From a gamma proteobacterium HIMB55 (GTDB taxonomy: Bacteria; Pseudomonadota; Gammaproteobacteria; Pseudomonadales; Halieaceae): a stretch of DNA of 64,000 bases. The position numbers and the translations under genes are program-made. This document shows, in pieces, positions 7,797 through 16,122 of this stretch. Each line of letters opens with the position of its first letter. The first letter of the stretch is position 1. The DNA is taken from assembly GCA_000227505.4 (NCBI GenBank), contig AGIF02000001.1:1322035-1386034 (forward strand), in the 5' to 3' direction. The notes beneath the pieces are model-generated. The model was not told the DNA's origin. It saw nothing but the letters and a program-made list of their open reading frames with translations, and did not search any database.

Positions 7797-8717
7797 ATGA
7801 AATTTATGCTGACCGCCTCTGCCTACGCTCTTGGAATCCTTGCGCTTTTGATCGCGCTCTTCGGTGTCGCAATGCCTGCTTTGGGGCTGAAAACAGGATC
7901 AGAAAGAGTCACCGTCACGCCCTCCGCGCCCAACATTTATGAACAGGTAGCCTTTGAAAGCGAGGGCTTGACGCTAGAGGGCTGGTGGTTCCCGGCAGAA
8001 AATCCTCGAGCAACGCTACTGTTTGTTCACGGCGCTGGATCGAGTCGCTATTCGCCGTTTTTCAATACGCTCGGTTTTTACGAAAATCTCCGGGCAAACG
8101 GCATCTCCGTGTTTACTTTCGATCAGCGTAATCACGGCAACTCGACCTTCACTGACGGCTATTTGCGGATGGGTGCTACGGAATATCGTGACGTTCAGGC
8201 AGCGAGCGACTGGCTGAGCAAAAATAAACCCAATGACACGCCGCTGATCGTCTGTGGGCTCTCTATGGGAGGCGCAACGGCTATTTACGCCATCGCTGAC
8301 GGCTTGGCCGCTGACGGGCTGTTGCTGTTTGACCCTATGCTCAACACGTCGGACGCACTGTCGCAGGGTGGCTATGTTGGCTACGGATTACCCCCTATCC
8401 TGTTCAAGCCTATGGCACTGCTTGCCCCCTACTTTTGGACTCTGCCCCATGGTCAAGGCGATGCGCTATCGGTAGGCGCCCAACTTGCGCTACCCCTGCA
8501 TATCGTTCAAAACAAAGACGACCCCATTACACGATCGCTGTGGAGCGAGCAGTTAGCGCAACAGAATCCTCATGCGGAGCTGAGTTTTGTCCCCTATATT
8601 CCGCCAGACCACCCCTGCCTGGTAGACAAGGGACGTTGGGGCACACACGCGTCTTCGTATCACTGCCACCCAGAGTGGACCATGAACGAAGTGGACCGGC
8701 TTCTCGAAAGGCTTTAA
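7797..8717 (+). CDS. Membrane-anchored alpha/beta-hydrolase
   Basis: This 306-residue protein has an N-terminal hydrophobic segment (about residues 5-29) that could be an uncleaved anchor or signal. The alpha/beta-hydrolase core has the oxyanion-region motif LLFVHGAGSSR, the FDQRNHGNS turn, and the nucleophile elbow GLSMGG with Ser156. The catalytic Asp is likely in IVQNKDDPI, and the His in the PPDHP region. Relatives are annotated as lysophospholipase- or serine-aminopeptidase-like hydrolases, but no substrate can be assigned. It follows the HAD phosphatase after 14 bases, suggesting co-transcription. Confidence 0.82.
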   Translation: MKFMLTASAYALGILALLIALFGVAMPALGLKTGSERVTVTPSAPNIYEQVAFESEGLTLEGWWFPAENPRATLLFVHGAGSSRYSPFFNTLGFYENLRANGISVFTFDQRNHGNSTFTDGYLRMGATEYRDVQAASDWLSKNKPNDTPLIVCGLSMGGATAIYAIADGLAADGLLLFDPMLNTSDALSQGGYVGYGLPPILFKPMALLAPYFWTLPHGQGDALSVGAQLALPLHIVQNKDDPITRSLWSEQLAQQNPHAELSFVPYIPPDHPCLVDKGRWGTHASSYHCHPEWTMNEVDRLLERL

Positions 8718-8829
8718 GCCCTCGGGCAGGCCGCTAGCTTTGCTGGACAGGCATTCGACGCAGTATTTGTCTTGTGAACCAAAGCTGAGCGTTTGACCTA
8801 TACTCAGTACCCACATCGGAGGAATGACT

Positions 8830-9372
8830 ATGAAACGCAAACTTCTCGCTTTCACCATCGGTATGACCGCTTCCGCAACCGCATTCTCGTGCCCAGAGTT
8901 CTTGAACACTGAAATGCGCAAGCTGAGCTCAAAGGAGACGGTCAACTTCTGTGAGAGCTACGCAGGAAAGCCAATGCTTATCGTGAATACCGCTAGTAAC
9001 TGCGGGTACACACCCCAGTTCACTGGGCTTGAGCAGCTCCACCAAGATTACAAAGATAAAGGTCTGGTAGTGGTGGGCTTCTCGTCAGATGATTTCTTCC
9101 AAGAAGAGAATGATGAAGCTGATGCTGCAACTGTCTGCTTTGAAAAGTACGACGTGTCTTTCCCTGTCATGGCGACCACTTCTGTCCGCGGCCGCAACGC
9201 TAACCCCGTATTTAAAGGACTGGGTGAAGCTAAGGGATACCCACGCTGGAACTTCAACAAATATGTTGTCTCAGGCGACGGTGAAGTCGTTGCTAAGTTC
9301 GGTTCAAGCGTTGGCCCCGATAGCGATGAGCTTCGCGGTCTGATCGACGAGGTGACTGTCGGCGGAGAGTGA
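8830..9372 (+). CDS. Periplasmic glutathione-peroxidase-family enzyme
   Basis: This is a 180-residue protein when started at the second ATG, which places GGAGG (8818-8822) seven bases upstream; the ATG at 8824 would be only one base away. A signal peptide (residues 1-20, MKRKLLAFTIGMTASATAFS) precedes the mature domain. The catalytic set of the family is visible: Cys58 in TASNCGYTP, Gln91 in DDFFQEE, and Trp140-Asn141 in PRWNFNKY. It is a cysteine rather than selenocysteine enzyme and most bacterial members use thioredoxin-type donors. Export suggests peroxide defence in the periplasm. A TATACT -10 element sits at 8799-8804. Confidence 0.9.
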   Translation: MKRKLLAFTIGMTASATAFSCPEFLNTEMRKLSSKETVNFCESYAGKPMLIVNTASNCGYTPQFTGLEQLHQDYKDKGLVVVGFSSDDFFQEENDEADAATVCFEKYDVSFPVMATTSVRGRNANPVFKGLGEAKGYPRWNFNKYVVSGDGEVVAKFGSSVGPDSDELRGLIDEVTVGGE

Positions 9373-9381
9373 TCCCCCGGG

Positions 9382-9675
9382 ATGCGCAAACAAAAAACGA
9401 TACTGCCCTGCGCTTGCTGTGGCCGGGTGGTATCGCTCACCTTTCACCATCTGATCCCACGAAAAATGCATCGCCGAAAGGGCTTCCGAAAAAGATTCTC
9501 GAAGGAAGAGCTCAACGTCGGTGTTCAAATATGTCGTAAATGCCACAAAGGAGTTCACGCTACCTACGACGAGATCACGCTAGCGACGAGGTTTGACACG
9601 CTCGAAAAGCTGTTGAATGACGACGCGCTGAAAGCACACTTTCACTGGGTATCAAAACAACGCGAATCACTCTAG
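9382..9675 (+). CDS. Small HNH-type zinc-finger protein
   Basis: This 97-residue basic protein has a CxxC at Cys10/Cys13, a His-His pair at 22-23 in TFHHLIPRK, a second CxxC at Cys51/Cys54 (CRKCHKGVH) and His59. This is the ligand and catalytic layout of small HNH nuclease-like proteins (YisB type). It starts 9 bases after the peroxidase stop and may be read through from it, though a ribosome-binding site is not obvious. Its last 9 bases overlap the end of the convergent kinase gene. Nuclease activity is a family guess; many such stand-alone proteins have no known role. Confidence 0.72.
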   Translation: MRKQKTILPCACCGRVVSLTFHHLIPRKMHRRKGFRKRFSKEELNVGVQICRKCHKGVHATYDEITLATRFDTLEKLLNDDALKAHFHWVSKQRESL

Positions 9676-10281
9676 CAACCACGCCGCTAACCGCGCCTGA
9701 GTCTCTGACTCGTCCGCTTCACCACTCAGTACCAAATCCGCCTTCGCTTTCCACGGAGCAATGAACTCATAAAACATGGGCGCCGCTCGGGTCACCCAAA
9801 AGTCTCGCACTGATGCCTCGGAACGCCCGCGCTTGGCGGCATCGCGCTCAATCCTTCGCTGCAAGCAAACCTCTAATGGCGTGTCGATAAATACCACCTG
9901 ATCGACGAGCGCTGCGGTCTCGGCATCTGCCAAGGCAAGCAGACCCTCGAGGATGACGATGCTGTTCGCTTCAATGCGCTGTGTCTTACTCGCCCGGTTG
10001 TGCACCGTAAAGTCATAAATCGGTGCATCAACGCTTTGACCACGCTTAAGGGCCTGAAGATCCTTGCGTAGCGCCTCGTACTCGATGGCATCGGGATGAT
10101 CAAAATTCACCCCATCGCGTTGTTCGTATGTGAGATGACTTAGATCACGGTAATAGTGATCAACCTGAACCACCGACAGTGATAACTGAGGATCAACTTT
10201 CAGTCGCTCTACGACGGTGCTTTTGCCACTGCCTGATGCACCGACAACGGCAACGATTTTTACCTTAGCCTGCGATCCCAT
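9667..10281 (-). CDS. Uridine kinase-like P-loop kinase
   Basis: This 204-residue cytosolic protein begins with a Walker A motif, GASGSGKST (residues 14-22), followed by VVQVDHYYRDLSHL. A typical Udk region with VNFDHPDAIEYE and PIYDFTVHNR follows, and then ILEGLLAL. These are hallmark segments of uridine/cytidine kinases and related phosphoribulokinase-family enzymes, which phosphorylate uridine to UMP in pyrimidine salvage. The protein is close to the usual Udk length of about 210 residues. The C-terminus overlaps the convergent HNH gene by 9 bases. Confidence 0.85.
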   Translation of the reverse strand: MGSQAKVKIVAVVGASGSGKSTVVERLKVDPQLSLSVVQVDHYYRDLSHLTYEQRDGVNFDHPDAIEYEALRKDLQALKRGQSVDAPIYDFTVHNRASKTQRIEANSIVILEGLLALADAETAALVDQVVFIDTPLEVCLQRRIERDAAKRGRSEASVRDFWVTRAAPMFYEFIAPWKAKADLVLSGEADESETQARLAAWLLE

Positions 10282-10314
10282 CAGCTATAGCGAGTAACTT
10301 AGTTCAGACTATCG

Positions 10315-12087
10315 CTAGAGTACTGAGGTCGTTCCAAATTCAGCCTCGAGTGCTTCACGAATCGACTTACGCAATGCACGTACGTCCACGGCAGCACACT
10401 CTCCACCATTCCACCGTCGGTATGCGCCGTAGGCAGGATCGGCAAGCGCCGTCGCAAGCTCCCACGCTAAGATACACCGCTCTTCGGCTGTCATCAGATC
10501 TGTATCGGCAACCTCAGCAAAGATAGCCTCCATGGACGCCGCATCAGCCCGCAGTTCATGAGCGCCGAGTGAATCGAGCACCATGTAGTGAGGGGCTCGG
10601 GAAACGTAAGGTGCCCAAGCATCACCTTTTACCGAACCAGGCTGACCGTCACGCGCAAAATTCCCCCAAGCCGTCATCATGATGTCTGTCATATCGCGGG
10701 CAGAATCCGTATCTGGATACATATACGAGCCAATGGGACCGTACATTGCCTTGCCTTGAACAAATGAGATCTCGCTCGCATGCGCTGCACCCAAAACCTC
10801 AGAGAACTTTATAAGGAAACTGTCTTCCTGGTCGTTCCAATCGTAGCGATAGGCGTAAAGTGATGCATACCCGGCGACTTCCAGTGATGCCAAAGGTCGG
10901 TCTACGCCCTGCGCCTTCCAGCCTTCTGAGCGTTGACGAACCCAGAATTTGTACATCTCCGGATTCTTCAAAGTGACCTTAGGCGGTAGCCATTTTGTCA
11001 GCGGGTAAGAAGCATCGACAAAGTATCGATTCAAGCCCATCCACAAGGTCACTTCTTCATTATTAGCCCCCGCCATAACCGGCACATCGGTCTTGGCGTA
11101 CTGCGGGTTGGCTAGCGCTGCGGCAAAGCCTTCGCTCGGAATGACTACTCCATCATTAATGATGCCCGGACTTCGATGATCGGATGGCATCCCAAAATAC
11201 GTCGAGATGATCGTGTTTGAATCGATCGCTCGTAACGCGTCAGCAGAAACAGTCTCAGGATCAAGACCGAGTTTGCCTGTGAATTCCCAACTCCCTCGAT
11301 CAATTTCGGGGAATTCTCTATCGCGATTATAGGCTTCGCGTGGACTCATCGAGCGCACATACCCCGACTGCGAAATAGCCTTGTGGAAGAGTCCGTCTGA
11401 CAAGGGTGATGCAAGCATGGTGAAAACATTGTGACCACCGGCACTCTCTCCAAAGATGGTAACGTTATCTTTATCGCCGCCAAATTGCGCAATATTGCGC
11501 TGCACCCAGCCAAGTGCGGCAATGATGTCAAGCGTGCCAAAGTTCGCAATGGCGCCAGGCCCCGTATCGAGTGCAGGATGGCTGAACCAGCCAAGCGGTC
11601 CTAATCGGTAATTGATCGTCACCACGACTACGTTCTGATTAGCCGCTAGTCGCGAAAAGTCATAATCGTTTTTGTGCCCGGCCGTATTACCACCGCCGTG
11701 GATCCAGAACATAACGGGCAAATTGCCATCAGCATCTGCGGGTGCTGTCACATCGAGGTACAGACAGTCTTCGGAGCCAATTGCAGACTCACCCTCTACC
11801 CCACTGACGAACCCAGCTTCCTGCGGGCAGATAATTGGATCAGCACTTCGTACTATTGGCGCATCCGTGACGGACGGGGCTTTTGGTGCGCGCCAACGCA
11901 GATCGCCCACCGGCGCCTGCGCATAAGGTATGTCATACCACTGGAGAATATTGTCCTCGGCCTGATAAGCCACAACAGATCCAGTGTCTGTAGATACTGG
12001 CTCACGACTCGACCGTGTCTGACTAGGCGACGCACAACCCGACACCAGTGCAACCAATAGTAAGAAAATCACAACACGCATATTCAT
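10315..12087 (-). CDS. Type-B carboxylesterase lipoprotein
   Basis: This 590-residue protein has a lipoprotein signal ending in the lipobox LVSGC (Cys18), so it is probably anchored in the outer membrane facing the periplasm. The carboxylesterase type-B fold shows in IPYAQAPVGDLRW near the N-terminus, the oxyanion GGG in WIHGGGN, and the nucleophile elbow FGESAGGHN with Ser215. The Asp/Glu and His of the triad should lie in the second half. The family cleaves ester bonds of many xenobiotic and natural esters. Its ribosome-binding and start region is part of a 15-base direct repeat (see repeats). It stands alone behind the terminator of the crotonase operon. Confidence 0.87.
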   Translation of the reverse strand: MNMRVVIFLLLVALVSGCASPSQTRSSREPVSTDTGSVVAYQAEDNILQWYDIPYAQAPVGDLRWRAPKAPSVTDAPIVRSADPIICPQEAGFVSGVEGESAIGSEDCLYLDVTAPADADGNLPVMFWIHGGGNTAGHKNDYDFSRLAANQNVVVVTINYRLGPLGWFSHPALDTGPGAIANFGTLDIIAALGWVQRNIAQFGGDKDNVTIFGESAGGHNVFTMLASPLSDGLFHKAISQSGYVRSMSPREAYNRDREFPEIDRGSWEFTGKLGLDPETVSADALRAIDSNTIISTYFGMPSDHRSPGIINDGVVIPSEGFAAALANPQYAKTDVPVMAGANNEEVTLWMGLNRYFVDASYPLTKWLPPKVTLKNPEMYKFWVRQRSEGWKAQGVDRPLASLEVAGYASLYAYRYDWNDQEDSFLIKFSEVLGAAHASEISFVQGKAMYGPIGSYMYPDTDSARDMTDIMMTAWGNFARDGQPGSVKGDAWAPYVSRAPHYMVLDSLGAHELRADAASMEAIFAEVADTDLMTAEERCILAWELATALADPAYGAYRRWNGGECAAVDVRALRKSIREALEAEFGTTSVL

Positions 12088-12135
12088 ACCCCAGATAAAG
12101 ATGACACTTTAAAGAAGCGTCATACCCCAGATAAA
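12085..12135 (-). repeat. 15-base direct repeat carrying a start-codon region twice
   Basis: CATACCCCAGATAAA occurs at 12085-12099 and again at 12121-12135. Read on the minus strand, each copy ends in GGGGTATG. The downstream copy contains the start codon of the carboxylesterase. The upstream copy would start a four-codon peptide (M-T-L-L) before a stop. The upstream copy also contributes part of the T-run of the preceding terminator. Confidence 0.7.
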
Positions 12136-12160
12136 AAAAGACCCGGCAGCGCCGGGTCTT
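12134..12160 (-). terminator. Terminator of the tpiA-thiolase-SDR-crotonase operon
   Basis: A perfect 10-bp stem (12138-12147 with 12151-12160, three-base loop) is followed on the minus strand by a run of seven T. It lies 15 bases after the crotonase stop codon. Confidence 0.85.
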
Positions 12161-12174
12161 CTCGACAGCTTAGC

Positions 12175-12942
12175 TTATCGACCTTTCCAGTTAGGCTTAC
12201 GCTTCTCAGCGAAGGCCGTAGCACCCTCGATCGCATCCTCACTCGAAAAGACAGGATTAACAATTTCCTGCTGCTTTTCGAATGTCTCGTCCTGCGACCA
12301 GTCAATTGACTCTTTAATAACTTGCTTACTGCGCTTGACCGCAAGTGGACCATTTTCAGCGATCTTCGCCGCCAATACTTTGGCCTGCGCCAACGCTTCA
12401 CCGGCAGGCGCAACTTGGTTAATGAGACCCAGGCTAAGTGCACGGTCCGCATCCATAAAGTCACCCGTAAGTGCCATTTCCATTGCCACTCGGCTCGGGA
12501 TCTGTCGTGGAAGACGCACGAGACCACCAGCGGCAGCAGCCAAACCGCGCTTCACTTCAGGAATGCCAAATTTGGAATTATCGGCTGCGACGATTAGGTC
12601 ACAGGTAATCGCGAGCTCACAGCCACCTGCTAATGCATAACCTTCAACAGCCGCGATTAGAGGCTTGTCCGTAGAGCGCTGGACCATACCCGCGAATCCA
12701 CGTCCTTCAACGTAGGGGGTTTCACCCGTAACGAAGGCTTTGAGATCCATGCCTGAGCAGAATGTGCCGCCTGCGCCCGTGAGAATAACCACGTGTGTAT
12801 TGTCGTCGGCATCAAGCTGATCAAGTGCCGCCGCGATACCTACCGCAACGTCTTTGTTGACCGCATTCTTTGCAGCGGGACGGTTAATTGTGATTGTCAT
12901 GACGCCATCGGCGACATCAGTTAATACAGCTGGTTCACTCAT
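12175..12942 (-). CDS. Enoyl-CoA hydratase (crotonase family)
   Basis: This 255-residue protein has the crotonase fold. The oxyanion-hole segments are FCSGMDLKAF and EGYALAGGCEL. Two acidic residues sit at the usual hydratase positions: Glu109 in GGCELA and Glu129 in GIPEVKRGL. It is therefore likely to hydrate a trans-2-enoyl-CoA. It is the last gene of a leftward run after an SDR dehydrogenase and a thiolase-like protein, together resembling a beta-oxidation set. A GGAG ribosome-binding site precedes the ATG. The acyl substrate is not readable from sequence. Confidence 0.87.
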   Translation of the reverse strand: MSEPAVLTDVADGVMTITINRPAAKNAVNKDVAVGIAAALDQLDADDNTHVVILTGAGGTFCSGMDLKAFVTGETPYVEGRGFAGMVQRSTDKPLIAAVEGYALAGGCELAITCDLIVAADNSKFGIPEVKRGLAAAAGGLVRLPRQIPSRVAMEMALTGDFMDADRALSLGLINQVAPAGEALAQAKVLAAKIAENGPLAVKRSKQVIKESIDWSQDETFEKQQEIVNPVFSSEDAIEGATAFAEKRKPNWKGR

Positions 12943-12972
12943 TATCGTTCTCCTTATCGTTGATACCTAACC

Positions 12973-13746
12973 TTAACGGGGTTGCATGCGAATGCCACCA
13001 TCCATACGGATAGTTTCGCCGTTAATGTAATCATTATCGATGATCGCTGCCGCTAACTTGCCAATTTCCTCTGGCTCACCCAGTCGCTGAGGGTAAAGGA
13101 CGGCTGCAGACAATGACTCGATTGAATCTGGTGGAAGGCCAGCAAACAGAGGCGTATTGATCATGCCAGGCGCAATCGTGTTTACACGGATACCCATTTT
13201 CGACAGGTCGCGCGCAATCGGCAGCGTCATGCCGACGATGCCACCTTTGGTAGCACTGTAGGCGGCCTGACCCATTTGACCTTCGAAAGCGGCTACTGAT
13301 GCAGTATTGATGATCACACCACGCCCCATATACTGATCCACGGGCTCGTTGTGCTGCATTCTGACGGCACACAAACGAATCACATTAAACGTACCCGTCA
13401 GGTTTACGGCGATGGTTTTATCCCACTGATCAAGAGGAAACGCACCGTTTTTACCGACGGTTCTCGATGCAGTTGCGATGCCTGCGCAGTTTACAACTGC
13501 ATAGATAGCGCCAAATTTCTCTACAGCGACATCGATACCTGCTTCAACCGAAGCCTCGTCCGCCACGTTTACTTGAGCAAAGGCGCATCGGTCTGCACCC
13601 ATCTCCTCAACCATCGCATTGCCTGCATCTGCGTTGAGATCAAAAATGACAACGTTACCGCCGTCCGCATAGATGCGACGCGCAACCGCTTGGCCAATAC
13701 CTGATGCACCACCGGTAACGACGGCTGCTCTTCCTGAAATATCCAT
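12973..13746 (-). CDS. Short-chain dehydrogenase (3-hydroxyacyl-CoA dehydrogenase type)
   Basis: This 257-residue SDR has the NAD-binding TGGASGIGQA (residues 11-20), NCAGI, and the catalytic Ser150, Tyr163 and Lys167 (YSATKGG). The acidic residue at the end of beta-2 (IFDLNAD) points to NAD rather than NADP. Overall it resembles the HSD17B10-type 3-hydroxy-2-methylacyl-CoA dehydrogenases that sit in fatty-acid and isoleucine degradation operons. Its place between a crotonase and a thiolase-like gene supports oxidation of a 3-hydroxyacyl-CoA. AGAGGA precedes the ATG. Confidence 0.87.
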   Translation of the reverse strand: MDISGRAAVVTGGASGIGQAVARRIYADGGNVVIFDLNADAGNAMVEEMGADRCAFAQVNVADEASVEAGIDVAVEKFGAIYAVVNCAGIATASRTVGKNGAFPLDQWDKTIAVNLTGTFNVIRLCAVRMQHNEPVDQYMGRGVIINTASVAAFEGQMGQAAYSATKGGIVGMTLPIARDLSKMGIRVNTIAPGMINTPLFAGLPPDSIESLSAAVLYPQRLGEPEEIGKLAAAIIDNDYINGETIRMDGGIRMQPR

Positions 13747-13772
13747 AAATTTCCTCTGTAACTAATGTTGTG

Positions 13773-15308
13773 TCAGGCAAGCCCAACAACTCGGTGCGTG
13801 TTTTCTGCCGCAGGTTCAATCAGCACCTTGGCACCAATGGGGTCGCCTTCAACGCAAAGATCGTTGAGCTCTCCCGATTCAAGTAGCGAAGCTGCGATAA
13901 CACGCTCTCCAGCTTCATTGATAGCAAGTGCAGCCAGCCAGCTTCCCTCTGGCAACTGCTTGATCACGAATGTCTCGATGACCGCGCTGCCGCTGAATTC
14001 TGAGGCAAGCGACCGACTATTTCCAGCACCTTCAAATCGCATCTCGTGCGCCCTCGGATCAGCGGCACCTGGTATCCGACTGTAAATACCTACGGCATGC
14101 TTTGACATGTGACCACCCAGAGCACCAACAAGTACATTTGCGTATTGCCCGTTCTGAACAGCTGTGACAGCAGACGCAATGCCATGCATGGAATAGTTGT
14201 TGCCCGGACCGCCGAAGAAAGGCAAACCTCCGGTTAAGCTTACCGGCCGCTCGTCTCCCAATTCGAGACCTAGCGCCTCCATGGCCTCGATCACAGCCAC
14301 AGGGAAACAGCTGTAAATATCAAACGCATCGATTTCGTCAGTACGCATACCTGCAGCACTGAGCGCGCTGGCATAGGTCCAACGTAATGCCGGCGATATT
14401 GACCAGTCCACTCGGTCGAGCAGATTCTGTTCTGTCGCCTCGGCAAAGCCTGTCAAGAAGACCGCTCGCTGATCGAGTCCAAGTTCACAGGCCTTACTGT
14501 ATTGCATAACAACAACGGCTGCCGATTGATTCACACCGTCTTTCGCTACCATCAATTTGAGATGCGGATCTCCGACAACGCGATTTCGGCCCGATATCGC
14601 CGCGATTTCCTGTGTCTCTGGCACATTCTCAAACATGGTGAATGGATTCACTCGAGCCGCATCTGCAAGAGGTGTAAGCACGTCACCGAGGTAGGCGAGA
14701 TAGTCGGCTCGGCTCATCCCTCTGGAAGCACGCTTTTTATGCTCCATCATGGGATAAATATCGATCGGCGCCACGACCTTATGTGCCGCAAGTGCCGGCA
14801 CAAACTGATCTTCAAGACCCATGCCATGATCTTCAGACGTTCCCTCGGGACTCTCCGACCAGTTGAGTGTCTCACCAGAGCGCTGATGCGCGCGCATGGT
14901 GGCAATAGCCTCTGCACCGCAAAGCACAATGATCTCAGCACGCCCGTTGGCAATTTCAGAGCACGCTGTTGCTACATACTGCTGAGGACTCTGCCCTCCG
15001 GCTGTTGCGTATATCGCTTTGGCGTCCTGCATACCGCACCGATTCGCAACCGATCGCGCAAACTGATCGCTGCAGCCAAAGGGCGCTAACAAGGGCTTGA
15101 TACGATCAGGCACCGAATCGACAAAGGTACGCATGACCATTAGCTGATCAACTTGAGACGCAAGATTGTTGATGCCCGTCCCATCGAGAGCGGTTCTTAC
15201 AGCTTCGGCGGCAAGGTCTGCGGGTGAAAGTCGGCGCCAACCCTCACCAAGACGATCTACAACCTGCCCAGCGGCGATAATTACGGGTGTTGTGTCAGTG
15301 ATCTGCAT
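13773..15308 (-). CDS. Thiolase-like protein with extra C-terminal domain (TLP1 type)
   Basis: This 511-residue protein is annotated in many genomes as acetyl-CoA acetyltransferase. The thiolase fold is clear: PVIIAAGQVVDRLGEG at the start and a GNNYSMHGIASAV histidine loop. The nucleophile region does not show the usual cysteine; the segment reads ATAGGQSPQQYV. About 100 residues at the C-terminus (from roughly SRSLASEFSG) form an extra domain of the kind described for thiolase-like protein type 1. Thiolytic activity is therefore uncertain; CoA-thioester binding is more secure. It lies 5 bases after tpiA and 26 bases before the SDR gene. Confidence 0.8.
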   Translation of the reverse strand: MQITDTTPVIIAAGQVVDRLGEGWRRLSPADLAAEAVRTALDGTGINNLASQVDQLMVMRTFVDSVPDRIKPLLAPFGCSDQFARSVANRCGMQDAKAIYATAGGQSPQQYVATACSEIANGRAEIIVLCGAEAIATMRAHQRSGETLNWSESPEGTSEDHGMGLEDQFVPALAAHKVVAPIDIYPMMEHKKRASRGMSRADYLAYLGDVLTPLADAARVNPFTMFENVPETQEIAAISGRNRVVGDPHLKLMVAKDGVNQSAAVVVMQYSKACELGLDQRAVFLTGFAEATEQNLLDRVDWSISPALRWTYASALSAAGMRTDEIDAFDIYSCFPVAVIEAMEALGLELGDERPVSLTGGLPFFGGPGNNYSMHGIASAVTAVQNGQYANVLVGALGGHMSKHAVGIYSRIPGAADPRAHEMRFEGAGNSRSLASEFSGSAVIETFVIKQLPEGSWLAALAINEAGERVIAASLLESGELNDLCVEGDPIGAKVLIEPAAENTHRVVGLA

Positions 15309-15313
15309 GTGCG

Positions 15314-16036
15314 CTACCCCCCAACAGATTGGCAGATACTAATAAAACTTGACGCCGACAGGGACGCGCCTCCAATAAGCAAGCCATCGACATTCTCGCA
15401 AGCCGTGAAATCGCGAGCGTTTGTCTCCTTTACGCTACCGCCATAAAGAACGGCGACAGGCTTATCAAAACGCTCACTCATAGCGGTTTTTATCGCTCGG
15501 TGCATTGCCTCAGCGATTTCAGAGGTTGCGGCCTCTCCAGAGCCAATGGCCCATATGGGTTCGTAGGCAATGACAGGTGCTGAGACCAGGCCCTCGACAC
15601 TGGCTAGCGCCTGTTTAGCGACAACCTGTTCTGCATCGTCACTGTCTCTCACATCTTTGGATTCGCCAACGCAGATGACGGGACAAATACCCACCGCTTC
15701 GAGCCTGCGGGCCTTCTCAGCCACTAAGGCGTTACTTTCATTCCAAGCAAGCCGCCGCTCAGAGTGCCCAACTAAAGCGTGGGAGCAGCCGAACTCACGG
15801 AGCATTTGAGCCGATATTTCACCGGTGTGTGCGCCCGCCTCATTAGCTGACACGTCTTGAGCGCAGAGGGCGGCACCTGCAATGCCTTCTATGTCAGAGA
15901 GAAATACCGCCGGTGGCGCGATGAGTGCTGTAACATCCCTGGGAATATGACCCAATTCCCATTCGGCAATAAATTTTCCGACAGATGCACGATCTATCGC
16001 CATCTTCCAATTGGCTATTACTAGCTTTGGTATCAT
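15314..16036 (-). CDS. tpiA: Triosephosphate isomerase
   Basis: This 240-residue enzyme interconverts dihydroxyacetone phosphate and glyceraldehyde-3-phosphate. All catalytic elements are present: Asn9 and Lys11 in IANWKM, His91 in VGHSERR, Glu159 in IAYEPIWAIGSG (with loop 6), and the phosphate-binding YGGSVK. Length is within the normal range of about 240-255. It is the first gene of the leftward run and is followed after 5 bases by the thiolase-like gene, rather than by secG as in many proteobacteria. Confidence 0.96.
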   Translation of the reverse strand: MIPKLVIANWKMAIDRASVGKFIAEWELGHIPRDVTALIAPPAVFLSDIEGIAGAALCAQDVSANEAGAHTGEISAQMLREFGCSHALVGHSERRLAWNESNALVAEKARRLEAVGICPVICVGESKDVRDSDDAEQVVAKQALASVEGLVSAPVIAYEPIWAIGSGEAATSEIAEAMHRAIKTAMSERFDKPVAVLYGGSVKETNARDFTACENVDGLLIGGASLSASSFISICQSVGG

Positions 16037-16122
16037 TCGCTTTTCGTTCTCTTTATTGCGACTGAAGTCGCTTGATCATCGTCGAGGTGTGAGTGAGCAC
16101 CACGCAGAGGTTATGTCTAAAC

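Noticed and set aside
9667-9675. Overlap of HNH and kinase genes as a sign of a wrong call
   Set aside because: Both reading frames have clear family motifs; a 9-base convergent overlap of C-termini is ordinary. The same holds for the 4-base overlaps at 17385-17388 and 41460-41463.
14502-15089. 195-codon plus-strand open frame
   Set aside because: Lies wholly antisense to the thiolase-like gene and shows no recognisable motif or ribosome-binding site.
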